A stretch of 64,000 bases of DNA, from positions 62,001 to 126,000 of the forward strand of contig NZ_DATBBJ010000024.1 in NCBI RefSeq assembly GCF_036271055.1, in the 5' to 3' direction. Made by a program: the position numbers and the translations under genes. Numbering within the stretch: the first letter of the stretch is position 1; every line of letters begins with the position of its first letter. This DNA comes from Scandinavium sp036271055 (GTDB taxonomy: Bacteria > Pseudomonadota > Gammaproteobacteria > Enterobacterales > Enterobacteriaceae). The notes under the pieces are model-generated. The model ran no database searches. It saw nothing but the letters and a program-made list of their open reading frames with translations, and was not told the origin of the DNA. Below are positions 41,007 to 51,307 of the stretch, piece by piece.

Positions 41007-43709
41007 TTAGCTGATACGACCGTGGCACTGCTTATATTTTTTACCTGAACCGCAAGGGCATGGATCATTACGACCCACTTTGCGATCGCCGGTTTCTGCC
41101 GCCAGCGATTCTGCCGCTGCCGTGTCATCAGAGGCATGGCTGAGCTGCTGCATCTGCGCCAGACGTTCAGCTTCTTCACGACGTTGTTCTTCCATCGCTT
41201 CAACTTCTTCCGGCATACGCACCTGGACTTTGCACAGCGTGCTGATCACTTCATATTTCAGTGACTCCAGCATCGCGGCGAACATAGAGAACGATTCGCG
41301 CTTGTACTCTTGCTTAGGATCTTTCTGCGCATAGCCACGCAGATGGATGCCCTGACGCAGGTAGTCCATCGCTGCCAGATGCTCTTTCCACAGGGAGTCG
41401 AGGGTCTGGAGCATGACGCCTTTCTCGAAGTGACGCATCATCTCAACGCCAACCACTTCTTCTTTGCGCTGATAAACTTCGATGCCGCTTGTCAGAATGC
41501 GCTCGCGCAGCGTTTCTTCGTGCAACTCTGGCTCTTTATCAAGCCATTCAGCAATCGGCAAATCAAGATCAAAATCGTTTTTCAGGCGTTCTTGCAGGCC
41601 TTCGATATCCCACATTTCTTCCAGCGACTGCGGAGGAATGTGTGCATCAATGGTCGCTTTAAACACGTCTTCACGAATGCTGGCGATGGTTTCGCTTACA
41701 TCGGATACGTCGAGCAGCTCGTTACGCTGGGAGTAAATCGCACGGCGCTGATCGTTAGCCACATCATCATATTCCAGCAGTTGCTTACGAATATCAAAGT
41801 TACGGCTTTCAACTTTACGCTGAGCGTTAGCAATCGCTTTGGTGACCCATGGATGCTCAATCGCTTCGCCTGGTTTCATACCCAGTTTACGCATCATGCC
41901 AGAGACACGATCCGAGGCGAAAATACGCATCAACGCATCTTCCATCGACAGGTAGAAGCGGGAAGAACCGGCATCACCCTGACGACCTGAACGGCCACGC
42001 AACTGGTTATCAATACGACGAGATTCGTGACGCTCAGTACCCACGATATGCAGGCCACCGGCTGCCAGAACGGCATCGTGACGAACCTGCCAGTCGGCTT
42101 TGATGTGAGCAATTTGCTCTTCGGTCGGCGCTTCCAGCTGTGCAACTTCTGACTGCCAGCTACCACCGAGCATGATGTCCGTACCACGACCCGCCATGTT
42201 GGTGGCGATGGTGACGGTAGACGGATAACCCGCCTGAGCAACAATGTCTGCTTCGCTGGCGTGGAACTTGGCGTTCAGAACGTTGTGCTTAATGCCTGCT
42301 TTAGTCAGTTCATGAGAAACCACTTCGGATTTCTCGATAGAGATGGTGCCCACCAGTACCGGTTGGCCCTGGGCAGTACGCTCTCTGATGTCTTCGATGA
42401 TCGCCTGAATTTTTTCGGCTTCGGTCATATAGACCAGATCCGGCATATCTTTACGGATCATCGGACGGTTAGTTGGCACGACTACGGTATCAAGTTTATA
42501 GATGGAGCTAAACTCAAACGCTTCGGTATCCGCAGTACCCGTCATACCCGCCAGTTTTTCATACAGACGGAAGTAGTTCTGGAAGGTGATGGAAGCCAGC
42601 GTCTGGTTTTCGTTCTGAATATCCACACCTTCTTTGGCTTCAACAGCCTGGTGCAGACCATCAGACCAGCGACGGCCTTGCATGGTACGGCCAGTGTGCT
42701 CATCGACGATGATGACTTCGCCATCTTTTACGATGTAATCAACGTCGCGAGTGAACAGCACGTGCGCGCGCAACGCGGCAGTCACGTGATGCATCAGCAT
42801 GATGTTGGTTGGGGAGTACAAGGACTCGCCTTCTTCCATGATGCCTTCGCGCACCAGCAGTTCTTCAACCAGTACCAGACCGCGTTCGGTGATGTTCACC
42901 TGGCGCGCTTTTTCGTCTACAGAGAAGTGACCTTCACCCTGGAAGGTGTCGGAGTCTTCTTTTTCCTGACGGATCAGATGCGGGATAATTTTGTTCACCT
43001 GCTTATACATCTCGGAGCTGTCTTCAGCCGGACCAGAGATGATAAGCGGGGTACGCGCTTCATCGATGAGGATTGAATCCACCTCATCCACCAACGCATA
43101 GTGAAGTTTACGCTGCACGCGTTCTTCCGGGCTGAAAGCCATATTATCGCGCAGGTAGTCAAAACCGTATTCGTTGTTGGTGCCGTAGGTGATGTCGGCG
43201 GCATACGCTTCGCGCTTAGCGGGAGCAGGCATACCAGACATATTCACTGCCACGCTCATACCGAGGAATTCGAACAGTGGGCGGTTATTTTCAGCATCAC
43301 GCTGTGCCAGATAGTCGTTGACGGTGACCACGTGAACGCCTTTACCGGACAGGGCGTTGACATAGGCAGGCAGCGTTGCGGTCAGGGTTTTACCTTCACC
43401 AGTACGCATTTCCGCGATGCAACGATCGTTCAGCACCATACCGCCGAGCAGCTGTACGTCGAAGTGACGCATGTTGAAGACACGTTTACTTGCTTCGCGT
43501 ACAACCGCAAACGCTTCAGGAATCAGACTTTCTACTGTCGCGCCTTTCTCCAGACGCGCACGGAATTCTTCGGTTTTGGCTTTCAGTTCGTCATCGGAGA
43601 GCTTTTCCAGCTCAGGTTCCATGGCATTGATTTGTACTACGGTTTTGCGCATACGACGCAGTGTACGGTCATTACGGCTACCGAAAACTTTGGTGAGTAA
43701 ATTAAGCAT
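41007..43709 (-). CDS. secA: Preprotein translocase ATPase SecA
   Basis: 900 residues. Motor motifs are visible: Walker A MRTGEGKT at 101-108, VDEVDSILIDEART (DEAD-like box) and the second RecA domain with TNMAGRGTDIMLGG and QLRGRSGRQGD. The C-terminal zinc tail has Cys884, Cys886, Cys895 and His896 (CPCGSGKKYKQCHG), which binds SecB and membranes. It drives proteins through SecYEG. Expression is controlled by ribosome arrest on the upstream secM. Confidence 0.98.
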   Translation of the reverse strand: MLNLLTKVFGSRNDRTLRRMRKTVVQINAMEPELEKLSDDELKAKTEEFRARLEKGATVESLIPEAFAVVREASKRVFNMRHFDVQLLGGMVLNDRCIAEMRTGEGKTLTATLPAYVNALSGKGVHVVTVNDYLAQRDAENNRPLFEFLGMSVAVNMSGMPAPAKREAYAADITYGTNNEYGFDYLRDNMAFSPEERVQRKLHYALVDEVDSILIDEARTPLIISGPAEDSSEMYKQVNKIIPHLIRQEKEDSDTFQGEGHFSVDEKARQVNITERGLVLVEELLVREGIMEEGESLYSPTNIMLMHHVTAALRAHVLFTRDVDYIVKDGEVIIVDEHTGRTMQGRRWSDGLHQAVEAKEGVDIQNENQTLASITFQNYFRLYEKLAGMTGTADTEAFEFSSIYKLDTVVVPTNRPMIRKDMPDLVYMTEAEKIQAIIEDIRERTAQGQPVLVGTISIEKSEVVSHELTKAGIKHNVLNAKFHASEADIVAQAGYPSTVTIATNMAGRGTDIMLGGSWQSEVAQLEAPTEEQIAHIKADWQVRHDAVLAAGGLHIVGTERHESRRIDNQLRGRSGRQGDAGSSRFYLSMEDALMRIFASDRVSGMMRKLGMKPGEAIEHPWVTKAIANAQRKVESRNFDIRKQLLEYDDVANDQRRAIYSQRNELLDVSDVSETIASIREDVFKATIDAHIPPQSLEEMWDIEGLQERLKNDFDLDLPIAEWLDKEPELHEETLRERILTSGIEVYQRKEEVVGVEMMRHFEKGVMLQTLDSLWKEHLAAMDYLRQGIHLRGYAQKDPKQEYKRESFSMFAAMLESLKYEVISTLCKVQVRMPEEVEAMEEQRREEAERLAQMQQLSHASDDTAAAESLAAETGDRKVGRNDPCPCGSGKKYKQCHGRIS

Positions 43710-43770
43710 AGTTAGAATCTCAATCGCCCCGCGATGCGGAGTCTTAGTTATTAGATGAAGTTTTTTTTAT

Positions 43771-44271
43771 TCAGCTAAGGCGTTGAGGTCCGGCACGAAT
43801 GCCGTGCACCTGGCTTACCCAGGCACTGACAGAAAAAGCGTGATATGAAGGGAATTCAGTTTGCCTGGCGACTGACCGAACAATGACCGGCGGCTGGCTT
43901 TCGCGCATCAGCAGAGCGCTGAGCGTATCCAGCAGGGCCAGGTGATGAACTTCGAGTGGAGCAGAGGCTTCCGCCGCGGGCAACGCCTGTGGCGCCATCG
44001 CGAAGGAAAGATGACGGATGACCGTGCGAATGGCGTGTTGATGCCAGTAATCGACGGTAAACGTTGGACGACGATTGCTCTCCAGCAGAGCCAAATGCGT
44101 GAAGTTGACCTTCGTCGCGGCAGTGTGGCTGCTGGCGGTTTTGGTGGGTGCAGATTCTGCGGCATTAGCAATCGCAGGCAAGCCGAACCCTGCCGCGACC
44201 ATCCCCAACAGGAGATGCGGCCAGAAGTATCGTCTACCAAACTGTCGCCAACGCGTCAGTATTCCGCTCAC
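43771..44271 (-). CDS. secM: Secretion monitor SecM with arrest peptide
   Basis: 166 residues. A long signal sequence (to AIANA, about residue 37) sends the chain to SecYEG. Near the end lies the arrest motif FSVSAWVSQVHGIRAGP at 146-162, then QRLS. Key residues Phe146, Trp151, Gly157, Ile158, Arg159, Ala160, Gly161 and Pro162 match E. coli; the residue after Trp is Val instead of Ile. Stalling at this site opens the secA ribosome site when export is slow. The segment before the motif differs strongly from E. coli and the protein is 4 residues shorter. It lies 61 bases before secA. Confidence 0.95.
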   Translation of the reverse strand: MSGILTRWRQFGRRYFWPHLLLGMVAAGFGLPAIANAAESAPTKTASSHTAATKVNFTHLALLESNRRPTFTVDYWHQHAIRTVIRHLSFAMAPQALPAAEASAPLEVHHLALLDTLSALLMRESQPPVIVRSVARQTEFPSYHAFSVSAWVSQVHGIRAGPQRLS

Positions 44272-44464
44272 TTACCTTTCACCTTGATTGCCAGGCAACC
44301 CGTCAAAATGTTTATACATCAGGATAGTACCATTAATGGCTCGCGCCAGCAGCAGGAATGACGGTAAACCGAGAGGAAAAGTGTTTAAGAAAACAGCGTT
44401 CGCACGGGTTTGAGGCCGCGAAATGACAAGAAGTGACTAAAGGGAGAGTTATCAGAGGCTAAAA

Positions 44465-44514
44465 AGAAAAAACGACTGGCTCCCTGGACGGAGAGAGTAC
44501 CAGGTTACCAGTCG
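44465..44514 (-). terminator. Terminator of the dcw cluster after lpxC
   Basis: On the minus strand CGACTGG and CCAGTCG enclose an inner CCTGG/CCAGG hairpin and are followed by TTTTTTCTTTTT, 21 bases after the lpxC stop. This ends the mraZ-to-lpxC transcription block, as in E. coli. Confidence 0.88.
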
Positions 44515-44535
44515 AAATTTACAGAACGGTAAGGC

Positions 44536-45453
44536 TTAAGCCAGAACCGTTGACGGTGCTTTGAACGCCAGTGGCAATTCAGCTTCGTCTTCGAAGGTTG
44601 CGAACTCCCAAGCTTCCTGTTTAGCCAGGACTGCTTGCAGCAGCTTATTATTCAGGGCGTGCCCTGATTTATACGCGGTAAACGCACCGATGATATTATG
44701 ACCACACATGAAGAGGTCACCGATAGCATCCAGCATTTTGTGGCGTACAAATTCATCTTCGAAGCGCAAACCGTCTTCGTTCAATACGCGATAATCGTCA
44801 ACAACGATGGCACAATCGAAGCTGCCGCCCAGGCACAGGCCACGGGACTGCAGATATTCGATATCACGCATGAAACCGAAAGTACGTGCACGACTAATCT
44901 GACGCATGAATGCATCCGCAGAGAAGTTCATAGCGTAACGCTGGTTGCTGCCGTCAATCGCCGGATGGTTAAAGTCGATGGTGAAATCCAACGTAAAACC
45001 ATTGTACGGCTTGAATTCAGCCCATTTGTCGCCGTCTTCAACGCGAACTGTTTCTTTAATGCGTACAAATTTCTTCGCACAGTTCAGTTCATCAATCCCT
45101 GCGTCGAGCAGCAGATAAACGAACGGGGCAGCGCTACCATCCATGATCGGGATTTCTGGCGCATCGACTTCAATCATGATGTTGTCGATACCCAGCCCGG
45201 CCAGGGCGGCGTTTAAGTGCTCAACCGTTGAAATCCGCACGTCATGCTCGTTGACAAGGCAAGTACAGAGCATTGTATCACGCACAGATTTGGCATCTGC
45301 CGGAAAATCAACCGGTGGATTCAAGTCGGTGCGACGATAGATGACCCCGGTATTTGCCGGCGCAGGGCGCAACGTCAGTGTGACCTTCTTGCCGGTATGC
45401 AAACCGACGCCAGTCGCCTGAACGATACGTTTAAGAGTCCTTTGTTTGATCAT
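44536..45453 (-). CDS. lpxC: UDP-3-O-acyl-N-acetylglucosamine deacetylase LpxC
   Basis: 305 residues, the E. coli length. It is the committed step of lipid A synthesis. The zinc ligands are His79 (STVEHLNAAL) and the His and Asp of HKMLDAIGD (about 238 and 242). The C-terminal FEDEAELPLAFKAPSTVLA is the degradation tag region recognised by FtsH. It is separated from ftsZ by about 100 bases. Confidence 0.97.
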   Translation of the reverse strand: MIKQRTLKRIVQATGVGLHTGKKVTLTLRPAPANTGVIYRRTDLNPPVDFPADAKSVRDTMLCTCLVNEHDVRISTVEHLNAALAGLGIDNIMIEVDAPEIPIMDGSAAPFVYLLLDAGIDELNCAKKFVRIKETVRVEDGDKWAEFKPYNGFTLDFTIDFNHPAIDGSNQRYAMNFSADAFMRQISRARTFGFMRDIEYLQSRGLCLGGSFDCAIVVDDYRVLNEDGLRFEDEFVRHKMLDAIGDLFMCGHNIIGAFTAYKSGHALNNKLLQAVLAKQEAWEFATFEDEAELPLAFKAPSTVLA

Positions 45454-45553
45454 CGTATAATCTCGCCAAATTACTTATCCAACCGAAGTGTACTATACAT
45501 TCGGCAGGCCAGTTTAGCACAAAGAGCGCAGATGCCCAAATTCCAGCTAATTC

Positions 45554-46705
45554 TTAATCAGCTTGCTTACGCAGGAATGCTGGGATATCCAAATAATCCG
45601 GTTCTTTGGTGGTCTGCGGCGTATTGTCGTTAACCACTTTAGCGGCCGGTTTCTGCTCCTGCGTCAACGGCGACATGCCGTGCTGCTGGTAGCGATCCAT
45701 CACTGGCTGCTGCTGTTGCTTGTTGGTCACCAGGGTAATCTCTGGACGTTTGTCCATACCAATACCAGTAGCAACAACAGTCACACGCAGCTCGTCGTTC
45801 ATGTCTGGATCCAGGGAAGTACCGATAACCACGGTCGCGTTATCCGATGCAAATGCACGGATGGTGTTACCGACGGTTTCGAACTCATCCAGACGCAGGT
45901 CGAAGCCAGCGGTGATGTTAACCAGCACGCCGCGCGCACCAGACAGGTCGATATCTTCCAACAGTGGAGAAGAGATAGCCATTTCAGCCGCTTCTTCTGC
46001 ACGATCTTCACCGCTTGCCAGGCCAGAGCCCATCATCGCGTAGCCCATTTCGGACATCACGGTGCGCACGTCTGCAAAGTCGACGTTCATCAGACCCGGA
46101 CGGGTGATCAGTTCAGCGATACCCTGAACGGCGCCTTTCAGCACATCGTTCGCCGCGCCAAAGGCGTCCAGCAGGGAAATGCCACGACCCAGCACTTTCA
46201 GCAGCTTGTCGTTAGGAATGGTGATAAGCGAGTCCACATGCTTGGACAGCTCGGAGATACCCTGCTCCGCAAACGCCATACGCTTCTTGCCTTCAAAGTT
46301 GAAAGGCTTAGTCACGACAGCAACAGTCAGAATACCTAAATCTTTGGCTACTTCAGCCACAACAGGTGCCGCACCCGTACCCGTACCGCCGCCCATGCCA
46401 GCAGCGATAAACACCATGTCAGCGCCTTCCAGGGCTGCACGCAGTGCTTCACGGTCTTCGTCAGCCGCGTTGCGACCCACTTCCGGATTTGCACCAGCAC
46501 CCAGACCTTTGGTAATACAATTACCAATCTGGATAGTCTGGCCGACAGCTGTTTTACGTAACGCCTGAGCGTCAGTGTTCACTGCGAAGAATTCAACACC
46601 CTCAATGCGCTCGCGCACCATGTGTTCGACGGCGTTGCCACCGCCACCACCGACGCCGATGACTTTAATCACCGCGTCGTTGGTCAGTTCCATAGGTTCA
46701 AACAT
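45554..46705 (-). CDS. ftsZ: Cell division GTPase FtsZ
   Basis: 383 residues. The tubulin signature GGGTGTG is at 105-111, and the C-terminal conserved peptide DYLDIPAFLRKQAD (370-383) binds FtsA, ZipA, MinC and ZapD. It forms the Z-ring. It lies 62 bases after ftsA. Confidence 0.98.
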   Translation of the reverse strand: MFEPMELTNDAVIKVIGVGGGGGNAVEHMVRERIEGVEFFAVNTDAQALRKTAVGQTIQIGNCITKGLGAGANPEVGRNAADEDREALRAALEGADMVFIAAGMGGGTGTGAAPVVAEVAKDLGILTVAVVTKPFNFEGKKRMAFAEQGISELSKHVDSLITIPNDKLLKVLGRGISLLDAFGAANDVLKGAVQGIAELITRPGLMNVDFADVRTVMSEMGYAMMGSGLASGEDRAEEAAEMAISSPLLEDIDLSGARGVLVNITAGFDLRLDEFETVGNTIRAFASDNATVVIGTSLDPDMNDELRVTVVATGIGMDKRPEITLVTNKQQQQPVMDRYQQHGMSPLTQEQKPAAKVVNDNTPQTTKEPDYLDIPAFLRKQAD

Positions 46706-46767
46706 AGTTTCTCTCCGTTTTGTGCCTGTCGCCTGAGAGCGCTAATTTTCGACGCTCTCTTAAAAAA

Positions 46768-48024
46768 TTAAAACTCTTTTCGCAGCCAGGTATTAATTCG
46801 CTTGATCCACGAACTCACTGCGACACGTTTTTCCACTTCTGCTTCACCACTCAAATGAGACTCTTTTCCGTAGTGCAGCAGACCCACAGCCGTTGAATAG
46901 TACGGCTCCTGGGCATAATCCGTCAGTCCGGTGATGTTCAGCGGCGCGCCGATGCGCACCTGCGTATGGAACACGCGTTGGGCGCAGGCCGCCAGGCCTT
47001 CAATTTGCGCCGCACCACCGGTCAGAACAATTCCTGCGGCCAAGTGGTGTTTGACACCCTGTTGGCGCAGCTGTTCCTGCAATTGCAAAATCTCTTCGTT
47101 CACCAGGTTAAGCAGCTCGGTATAGCGCGGCTCGATAACCTCTGCCAGCGTCTGACGCTGCAGGCTACGCGGTGGACGACCGCCCACACTTGGGACTTCC
47201 ACGCTTTCGTCTTTTCCTACGACAGAGCCCAGCGCACAGCCATGGCGAACTTTAATCGCTTCGGCGTCACTTGGCGGCGTACCGAAAGCGTAAGCGATAT
47301 CGCTGGTCACCACATTCCCTGCGTAGGGAATAACTTTGGTATGACGCAGCGCACCGCCAGTATAGACAGCGATATCCATTGTACCACCGCCGACATCAAC
47401 CACGCAGACGCCCAGCTCACGTTCATCTTCCGTCAATACGGAGTAGCTCGACGCCAGCCCGGCGAAAATAAGTTGATCAACTTTCAGGCCACAACGTTCC
47501 ACAGCTTTAACAATGTTCTTCGCCATATCGTTGTGGCAGGTGATCAAGTGCACTTTTGCCTGCATACGCACGCCAGACAAGCCCACCGGGTTTTTGATCC
47601 CTTCCTGGTAATCAATGGCGTACTCCTGCGGGATCACATGCAGAACACGGTGCTCATCGCGTACGCGAACAGACTTAGCCGTATGCACCACGTTCTCAAC
47701 GTCTTCCTGCGTCACTTCTTCTTCTGAGATCGGCACCATCCCGATTTCATTCTGACAGCTAATATGCTTGCCTGAAAGCGCCAGATACACTGAAGAAATC
47801 TGGCAATCTGCCATCAGTTCCGCCTGGTCGATGGCGCGCTGTACGCATTTCACCACGGATTCCAGGTCGTTCACACCGCCTTTATCCATACCCCGGGATG
47901 GGCAACTGCCCACGCCAATGATATTCACCATTCCGTCGGGCAGAACTTCCCCTACCAAAGCGGCTACCTTCGCGGTACCAATTTCCAGTCCTACTACTAG
48001 TTTTCTGTCCGTCGCTTTGATCAT
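46768..48024 (-). CDS. ftsA: Cell division protein FtsA
   Basis: 418 residues of the actin fold, with the phosphate loops VGLEIGTAKVAALVG and VVDVGGGTMDIAVY and the 1C domain typical of FtsA. The C-terminal amphipathic helix SSWIKRINTWLRKEF anchors FtsZ filaments to the membrane. It overlaps the ftsQ stop by 4 bases. Confidence 0.97.
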   Translation of the reverse strand: MIKATDRKLVVGLEIGTAKVAALVGEVLPDGMVNIIGVGSCPSRGMDKGGVNDLESVVKCVQRAIDQAELMADCQISSVYLALSGKHISCQNEIGMVPISEEEVTQEDVENVVHTAKSVRVRDEHRVLHVIPQEYAIDYQEGIKNPVGLSGVRMQAKVHLITCHNDMAKNIVKAVERCGLKVDQLIFAGLASSYSVLTEDERELGVCVVDVGGGTMDIAVYTGGALRHTKVIPYAGNVVTSDIAYAFGTPPSDAEAIKVRHGCALGSVVGKDESVEVPSVGGRPPRSLQRQTLAEVIEPRYTELLNLVNEEILQLQEQLRQQGVKHHLAAGIVLTGGAAQIEGLAACAQRVFHTQVRIGAPLNITGLTDYAQEPYYSTAVGLLHYGKESHLSGEAEVEKRVAVSSWIKRINTWLRKEF

Positions 48025-48860
48025 TGTTGCTCTGCCTGTGCCTGATTTTGTTGTTGAGTTGTATCCACTCCGGGAGCGGGCTGCCAGCCTACTGCCGCGC
48101 CTGAGTCATAACGCAAATCAACGTAGCTAATCCGTTTGCCATCGGTCTGCGCCTGCTGCTGTAGAACAGGATAAAGTTCTAAAAAGCGCTCAAGTCGTTT
48201 CACTGTATCGCCACGTCCCAGATCCAGCTTAATGTCGTTATTCAACGTCAGCTGCCAGGACCGACGTGCGGTCATCGCCGCGACTTTCAACGTAAACTTC
48301 TCTTTCGCCAGCATCTGTCCCATGTCGCGATAACTCTGCAACACTTCGTTCTCGCTGCCTTCCGGGCCATACAACATAGGCAGATTCTGCTTACTGGTAC
48401 GATCTGCGGGTATGCTAAATGCGTTACCCTCATTGTCGACCATATGCTGATCATTCCACCGTGCAATCGGCACATATTCAACCAGATGAATCTTCAATTC
48501 GTCCGGCCACTGCTTACGAACGCTTGCCTGCTTAATCCAGGGCAGACGCTCAATCTGGCTTTGAATGATATTCACGTCCTGAGTCATGAACGTGCCCGGC
48601 GGACCGAGCGCCAGTATCGCCTGGCGAATATCATCATTACGCGTGTAGTGCCTTTCCCCGGTGACAACCAGCTTGGATAAAGGCAGGCGCGAAGCGTCTT
48701 CCATCCAGCTCAGCACCATCCAGCCGCTCATCAACACGGTGCATAATACCGCGAGCAGGAACACAATCCCTGCAAGACGCGTTCCATTATTTCTGCGTGA
48801 AGAAGCGATATCATCCTCTTCTTCTTCACGATTCCGTGTGTTCAGTGCTGCCTGCGACAT
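48021..48860 (-). CDS. ftsQ: Cell division protein FtsQ
   Basis: 279 residues. It has a short cytoplasmic head with an acidic run (REEEEDD), one membrane segment at about 28-50, a POTRA domain (LSKLVVTGERHYTRNDDIRQAIL) and the FtsQ beta domain. The C-terminal tail is Gln-rich (TTQQQNQAQAEQQ). It recruits FtsB and FtsL to the septum. It starts 1 base after the ddlB stop. Confidence 0.96.
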   Translation of the reverse strand: MSQAALNTRNREEEEDDIASSRRNNGTRLAGIVFLLAVLCTVLMSGWMVLSWMEDASRLPLSKLVVTGERHYTRNDDIRQAILALGPPGTFMTQDVNIIQSQIERLPWIKQASVRKQWPDELKIHLVEYVPIARWNDQHMVDNEGNAFSIPADRTSKQNLPMLYGPEGSENEVLQSYRDMGQMLAKEKFTLKVAAMTARRSWQLTLNNDIKLDLGRGDTVKRLERFLELYPVLQQQAQTDGKRISYVDLRYDSGAAVGWQPAPGVDTTQQQNQAQAEQQ

Positions 48861-48861
48861 A

Positions 48862-49782
48862 TCAACCCGCCAGGTCCAAAATACGTACCACCAATTGCGA
48901 GAAGCTCATGCCTGCCTGACGTGCCGCCATCGGCACCAGGCTGTGACTGGTCATCCCTGGGGACGTATTCGCCTCCAGCAGATATAACTGACCATCGCTA
49001 TCCTGCATAACATCAATTCGCCCCCAGCCTGAACAGCCGAGAATGTTCCATGCTTTCAGTACCAGGGCCTTCATTTCGTCTTCATGCGCCGGATCTTCAC
49101 AACCAGGGCAGAAATACTGCGTCTCGTCAGAGAGATACTTCGCCTCATAATCATAGAAGACTCCAGCGGGTTGGATGCGAACCGACGGTAAAATTTCTTC
49201 ACCGAGTACGCCTACCGTAAATTCCGGCCCGCTTAACCATTTTTCGATGAGAACTTCTTCATCGTGCTGAAAAGCCAGCGTTAGCGCCTCATGAAGTGCA
49301 GCACTTTCGTCAACTTTGGACATCCCAACGCTTGAGCCTTCACGACTCGGCTTCACGATTAGCGGTAAACCGAGCGCAGAAATGCGCTGTTGCACGTCCT
49401 GAGACAGGCCTTGTGCGAACTGAGTACGCGTTAGCGCAACCCATGGCGCAACAGGCAAGCCCGCGCCCTGCCACAGCAGTTTGCTGCGCAGTTTGTCCAT
49501 TGAAAGCGCGGATGCCATCACGCCGCTTCCGGTGTAAGGCAAGCCAATCAGGTCCAGTAAACCCTGAAGCGTCCCATCTTCCCCACCCCGACCATGCAGC
49601 GCAATAAACGCTTTCTTAAAACCGTCTTTTTTCAGCTGAGTCACATCGGTATCACGCGGATCGATGCCGTGGGCGTCAATGCCTGCCTCACGTAAACCCG
49701 CCAATACAGCCGCACCCGAATTCAGCGAAACGTCACGCTCAGCGGACGTGCCTCCAAGGAGGACAGCGATTCTATCAGCCAT
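48862..49782 (-). CDS. ddlB: D-alanine--D-alanine ligase B
   Basis: 306 residues of the ATP-grasp family. Visible motifs are VLLGGTSAERDVSLNSG at the N-terminus, HGRGGEDGTLQG and PLIVKPSREGSSVGMSKV for ATP, and the Mg-binding YLLEANTSPGMTSHSL. It makes the D-Ala-D-Ala dipeptide used by MurF. It overlaps murC by 8 bases. Confidence 0.97.
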   Translation of the reverse strand: MADRIAVLLGGTSAERDVSLNSGAAVLAGLREAGIDAHGIDPRDTDVTQLKKDGFKKAFIALHGRGGEDGTLQGLLDLIGLPYTGSGVMASALSMDKLRSKLLWQGAGLPVAPWVALTRTQFAQGLSQDVQQRISALGLPLIVKPSREGSSVGMSKVDESAALHEALTLAFQHDEEVLIEKWLSGPEFTVGVLGEEILPSVRIQPAGVFYDYEAKYLSDETQYFCPGCEDPAHEDEMKALVLKAWNILGCSGWGRIDVMQDSDGQLYLLEANTSPGMTSHSLVPMAARQAGMSFSQLVVRILDLAG

Positions 49783-51250
49783 GACGTTCTTCCTCCTGAG
49801 TTTGCGGCTTGAGTTTGATTTCAGCTAAGTTACGCGCGATTTTGCCGATATTTCCCGCACCCTGAATCAAAATCAGGTCATTGCCGGTCAATACAGGCGC
49901 CAGCATTTCAGCGACTTTCGCCGGATCTGACACCAAAATAGGGTCTACTTTACCGCGACCACGAATGGTACGGCACAGCGAGCGGCTATCCGCACCCGGA
50001 ATCGCTGCTTCGCCCGCTGAATAGACTTCCAGCATCAGCAGCGCATCGACTTCCGTCAGCACGTTAGCAAAATCGTCGTACAGGTCACGCGTACGGGTAT
50101 AACGGTGTGGCTGGAACAGCATGACCAGATTTTTGTCCGGCCAGCCCGCACGTGCAGCTTTAATGGTGGCGTCCACTTCGGTCGGATGGTGACCGTAGTC
50201 ATCCACCAGCATCGCTGTACCACTTTTACCGTTAACGCCTTCCAGTGGATATTCACCAAGGAAATCAAAGCGACGACCTGTTCCCTGGAAACTTTCCAGC
50301 GCACGTTGAATGGCTTCGTCTTCGATGCCTTCTTCAGTCGCCACCGCCACCGATGCCGCTGCATTCAGCGCGTTATGGCGACCCGGTGCGTTCAGCGTGA
50401 CGTTCAGCGGCGCTTTATCCTGACGAATCAGCGTAAAGTGGCCCTGAGCGCCAATTTGTTTATAGTCTTCAACACGCACGTCAGCGTCTTCGCTGAATCC
50501 GTAAGTGGTGATTTGACGACCCACACGTGGCAACAGCTCACGAATAACCGGATCGTCAACACACATCACCGCACGGCCATAAAACGGCAAGTTGTGCAGG
50601 AAATTAATGAACGTCTGCTTTAAATTTTCAAAGTCGCCCTGGTAGGTATCCATGTGGTCGGCTTCGATATTGGTGACAATCGCCACCATCGGCTGCAAAT
50701 GCAGGAATGACGCATCACTCTCATCGGCTTCCGCAATCAGATAACGGCTATGGCCTAAACGTGCGTGTACGCCAGCCGCTTTCACCAGACCGCCGTTGAC
50801 GAAAGTCGGATCCAGGCCCGCTTCGGCATAAATGCTCGACACCATCGCAGTGGTCGTCGTTTTACCGTGCGTACCAGCGACAGCGATACCATGGCGAAAA
50901 CGCATCAGCTCAGCCAGCATTTCGGCGCGACGAATAACCGGAATACGCGCTTCGTGGGCCGCAACAATTTCCGGGTTATCCGCAGAAATTGCACTCGACA
51001 CAACCACGACGCTTGCATCGCGCACATTTTCAGGGCGATGGTTGAAATAGATCGTGGCACCCAGCGCCGTCAGCTGCTGAGTCACCGGGTTCGGCGCAAG
51101 ATCCGAACCGCTAATCTGATATCCTTCGTTAGCCAACACTTCGGCAATACCGCCCATGCCAGCACCACCGATGCCAACAAAGTGAATGTGCCGGACGCGA
51201 CGCATCTCGGGCACTATGGAACGCAGTTTTGCCAGTTGTTGTGTATTCAT
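49775..51250 (-). CDS. murC: UDP-N-acetylmuramate--L-alanine ligase
   Basis: 491 residues. The N-terminal Rossmann loop HFVGIGGAGMGG binds UDP-MurNAc, and the P-loop GTHGKTTTT is at 126-134. Mur ligase motifs YGHHPTEV and FQPHRYTRT follow. It adds the first amino acid of the peptide stem. It follows murG by 57 bases. Confidence 0.97.
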   Translation of the reverse strand: MNTQQLAKLRSIVPEMRRVRHIHFVGIGGAGMGGIAEVLANEGYQISGSDLAPNPVTQQLTALGATIYFNHRPENVRDASVVVVSSAISADNPEIVAAHEARIPVIRRAEMLAELMRFRHGIAVAGTHGKTTTTAMVSSIYAEAGLDPTFVNGGLVKAAGVHARLGHSRYLIAEADESDASFLHLQPMVAIVTNIEADHMDTYQGDFENLKQTFINFLHNLPFYGRAVMCVDDPVIRELLPRVGRQITTYGFSEDADVRVEDYKQIGAQGHFTLIRQDKAPLNVTLNAPGRHNALNAAASVAVATEEGIEDEAIQRALESFQGTGRRFDFLGEYPLEGVNGKSGTAMLVDDYGHHPTEVDATIKAARAGWPDKNLVMLFQPHRYTRTRDLYDDFANVLTEVDALLMLEVYSAGEAAIPGADSRSLCRTIRGRGKVDPILVSDPAKVAEMLAPVLTGNDLILIQGAGNIGKIARNLAEIKLKPQTQEEERHG

Positions 51251-51307
51251 TCTCTCAACGCCATCGACTACTTAAAAATTCGTGCAGCGCAAAAGGCGCT
51301 GCGATGA

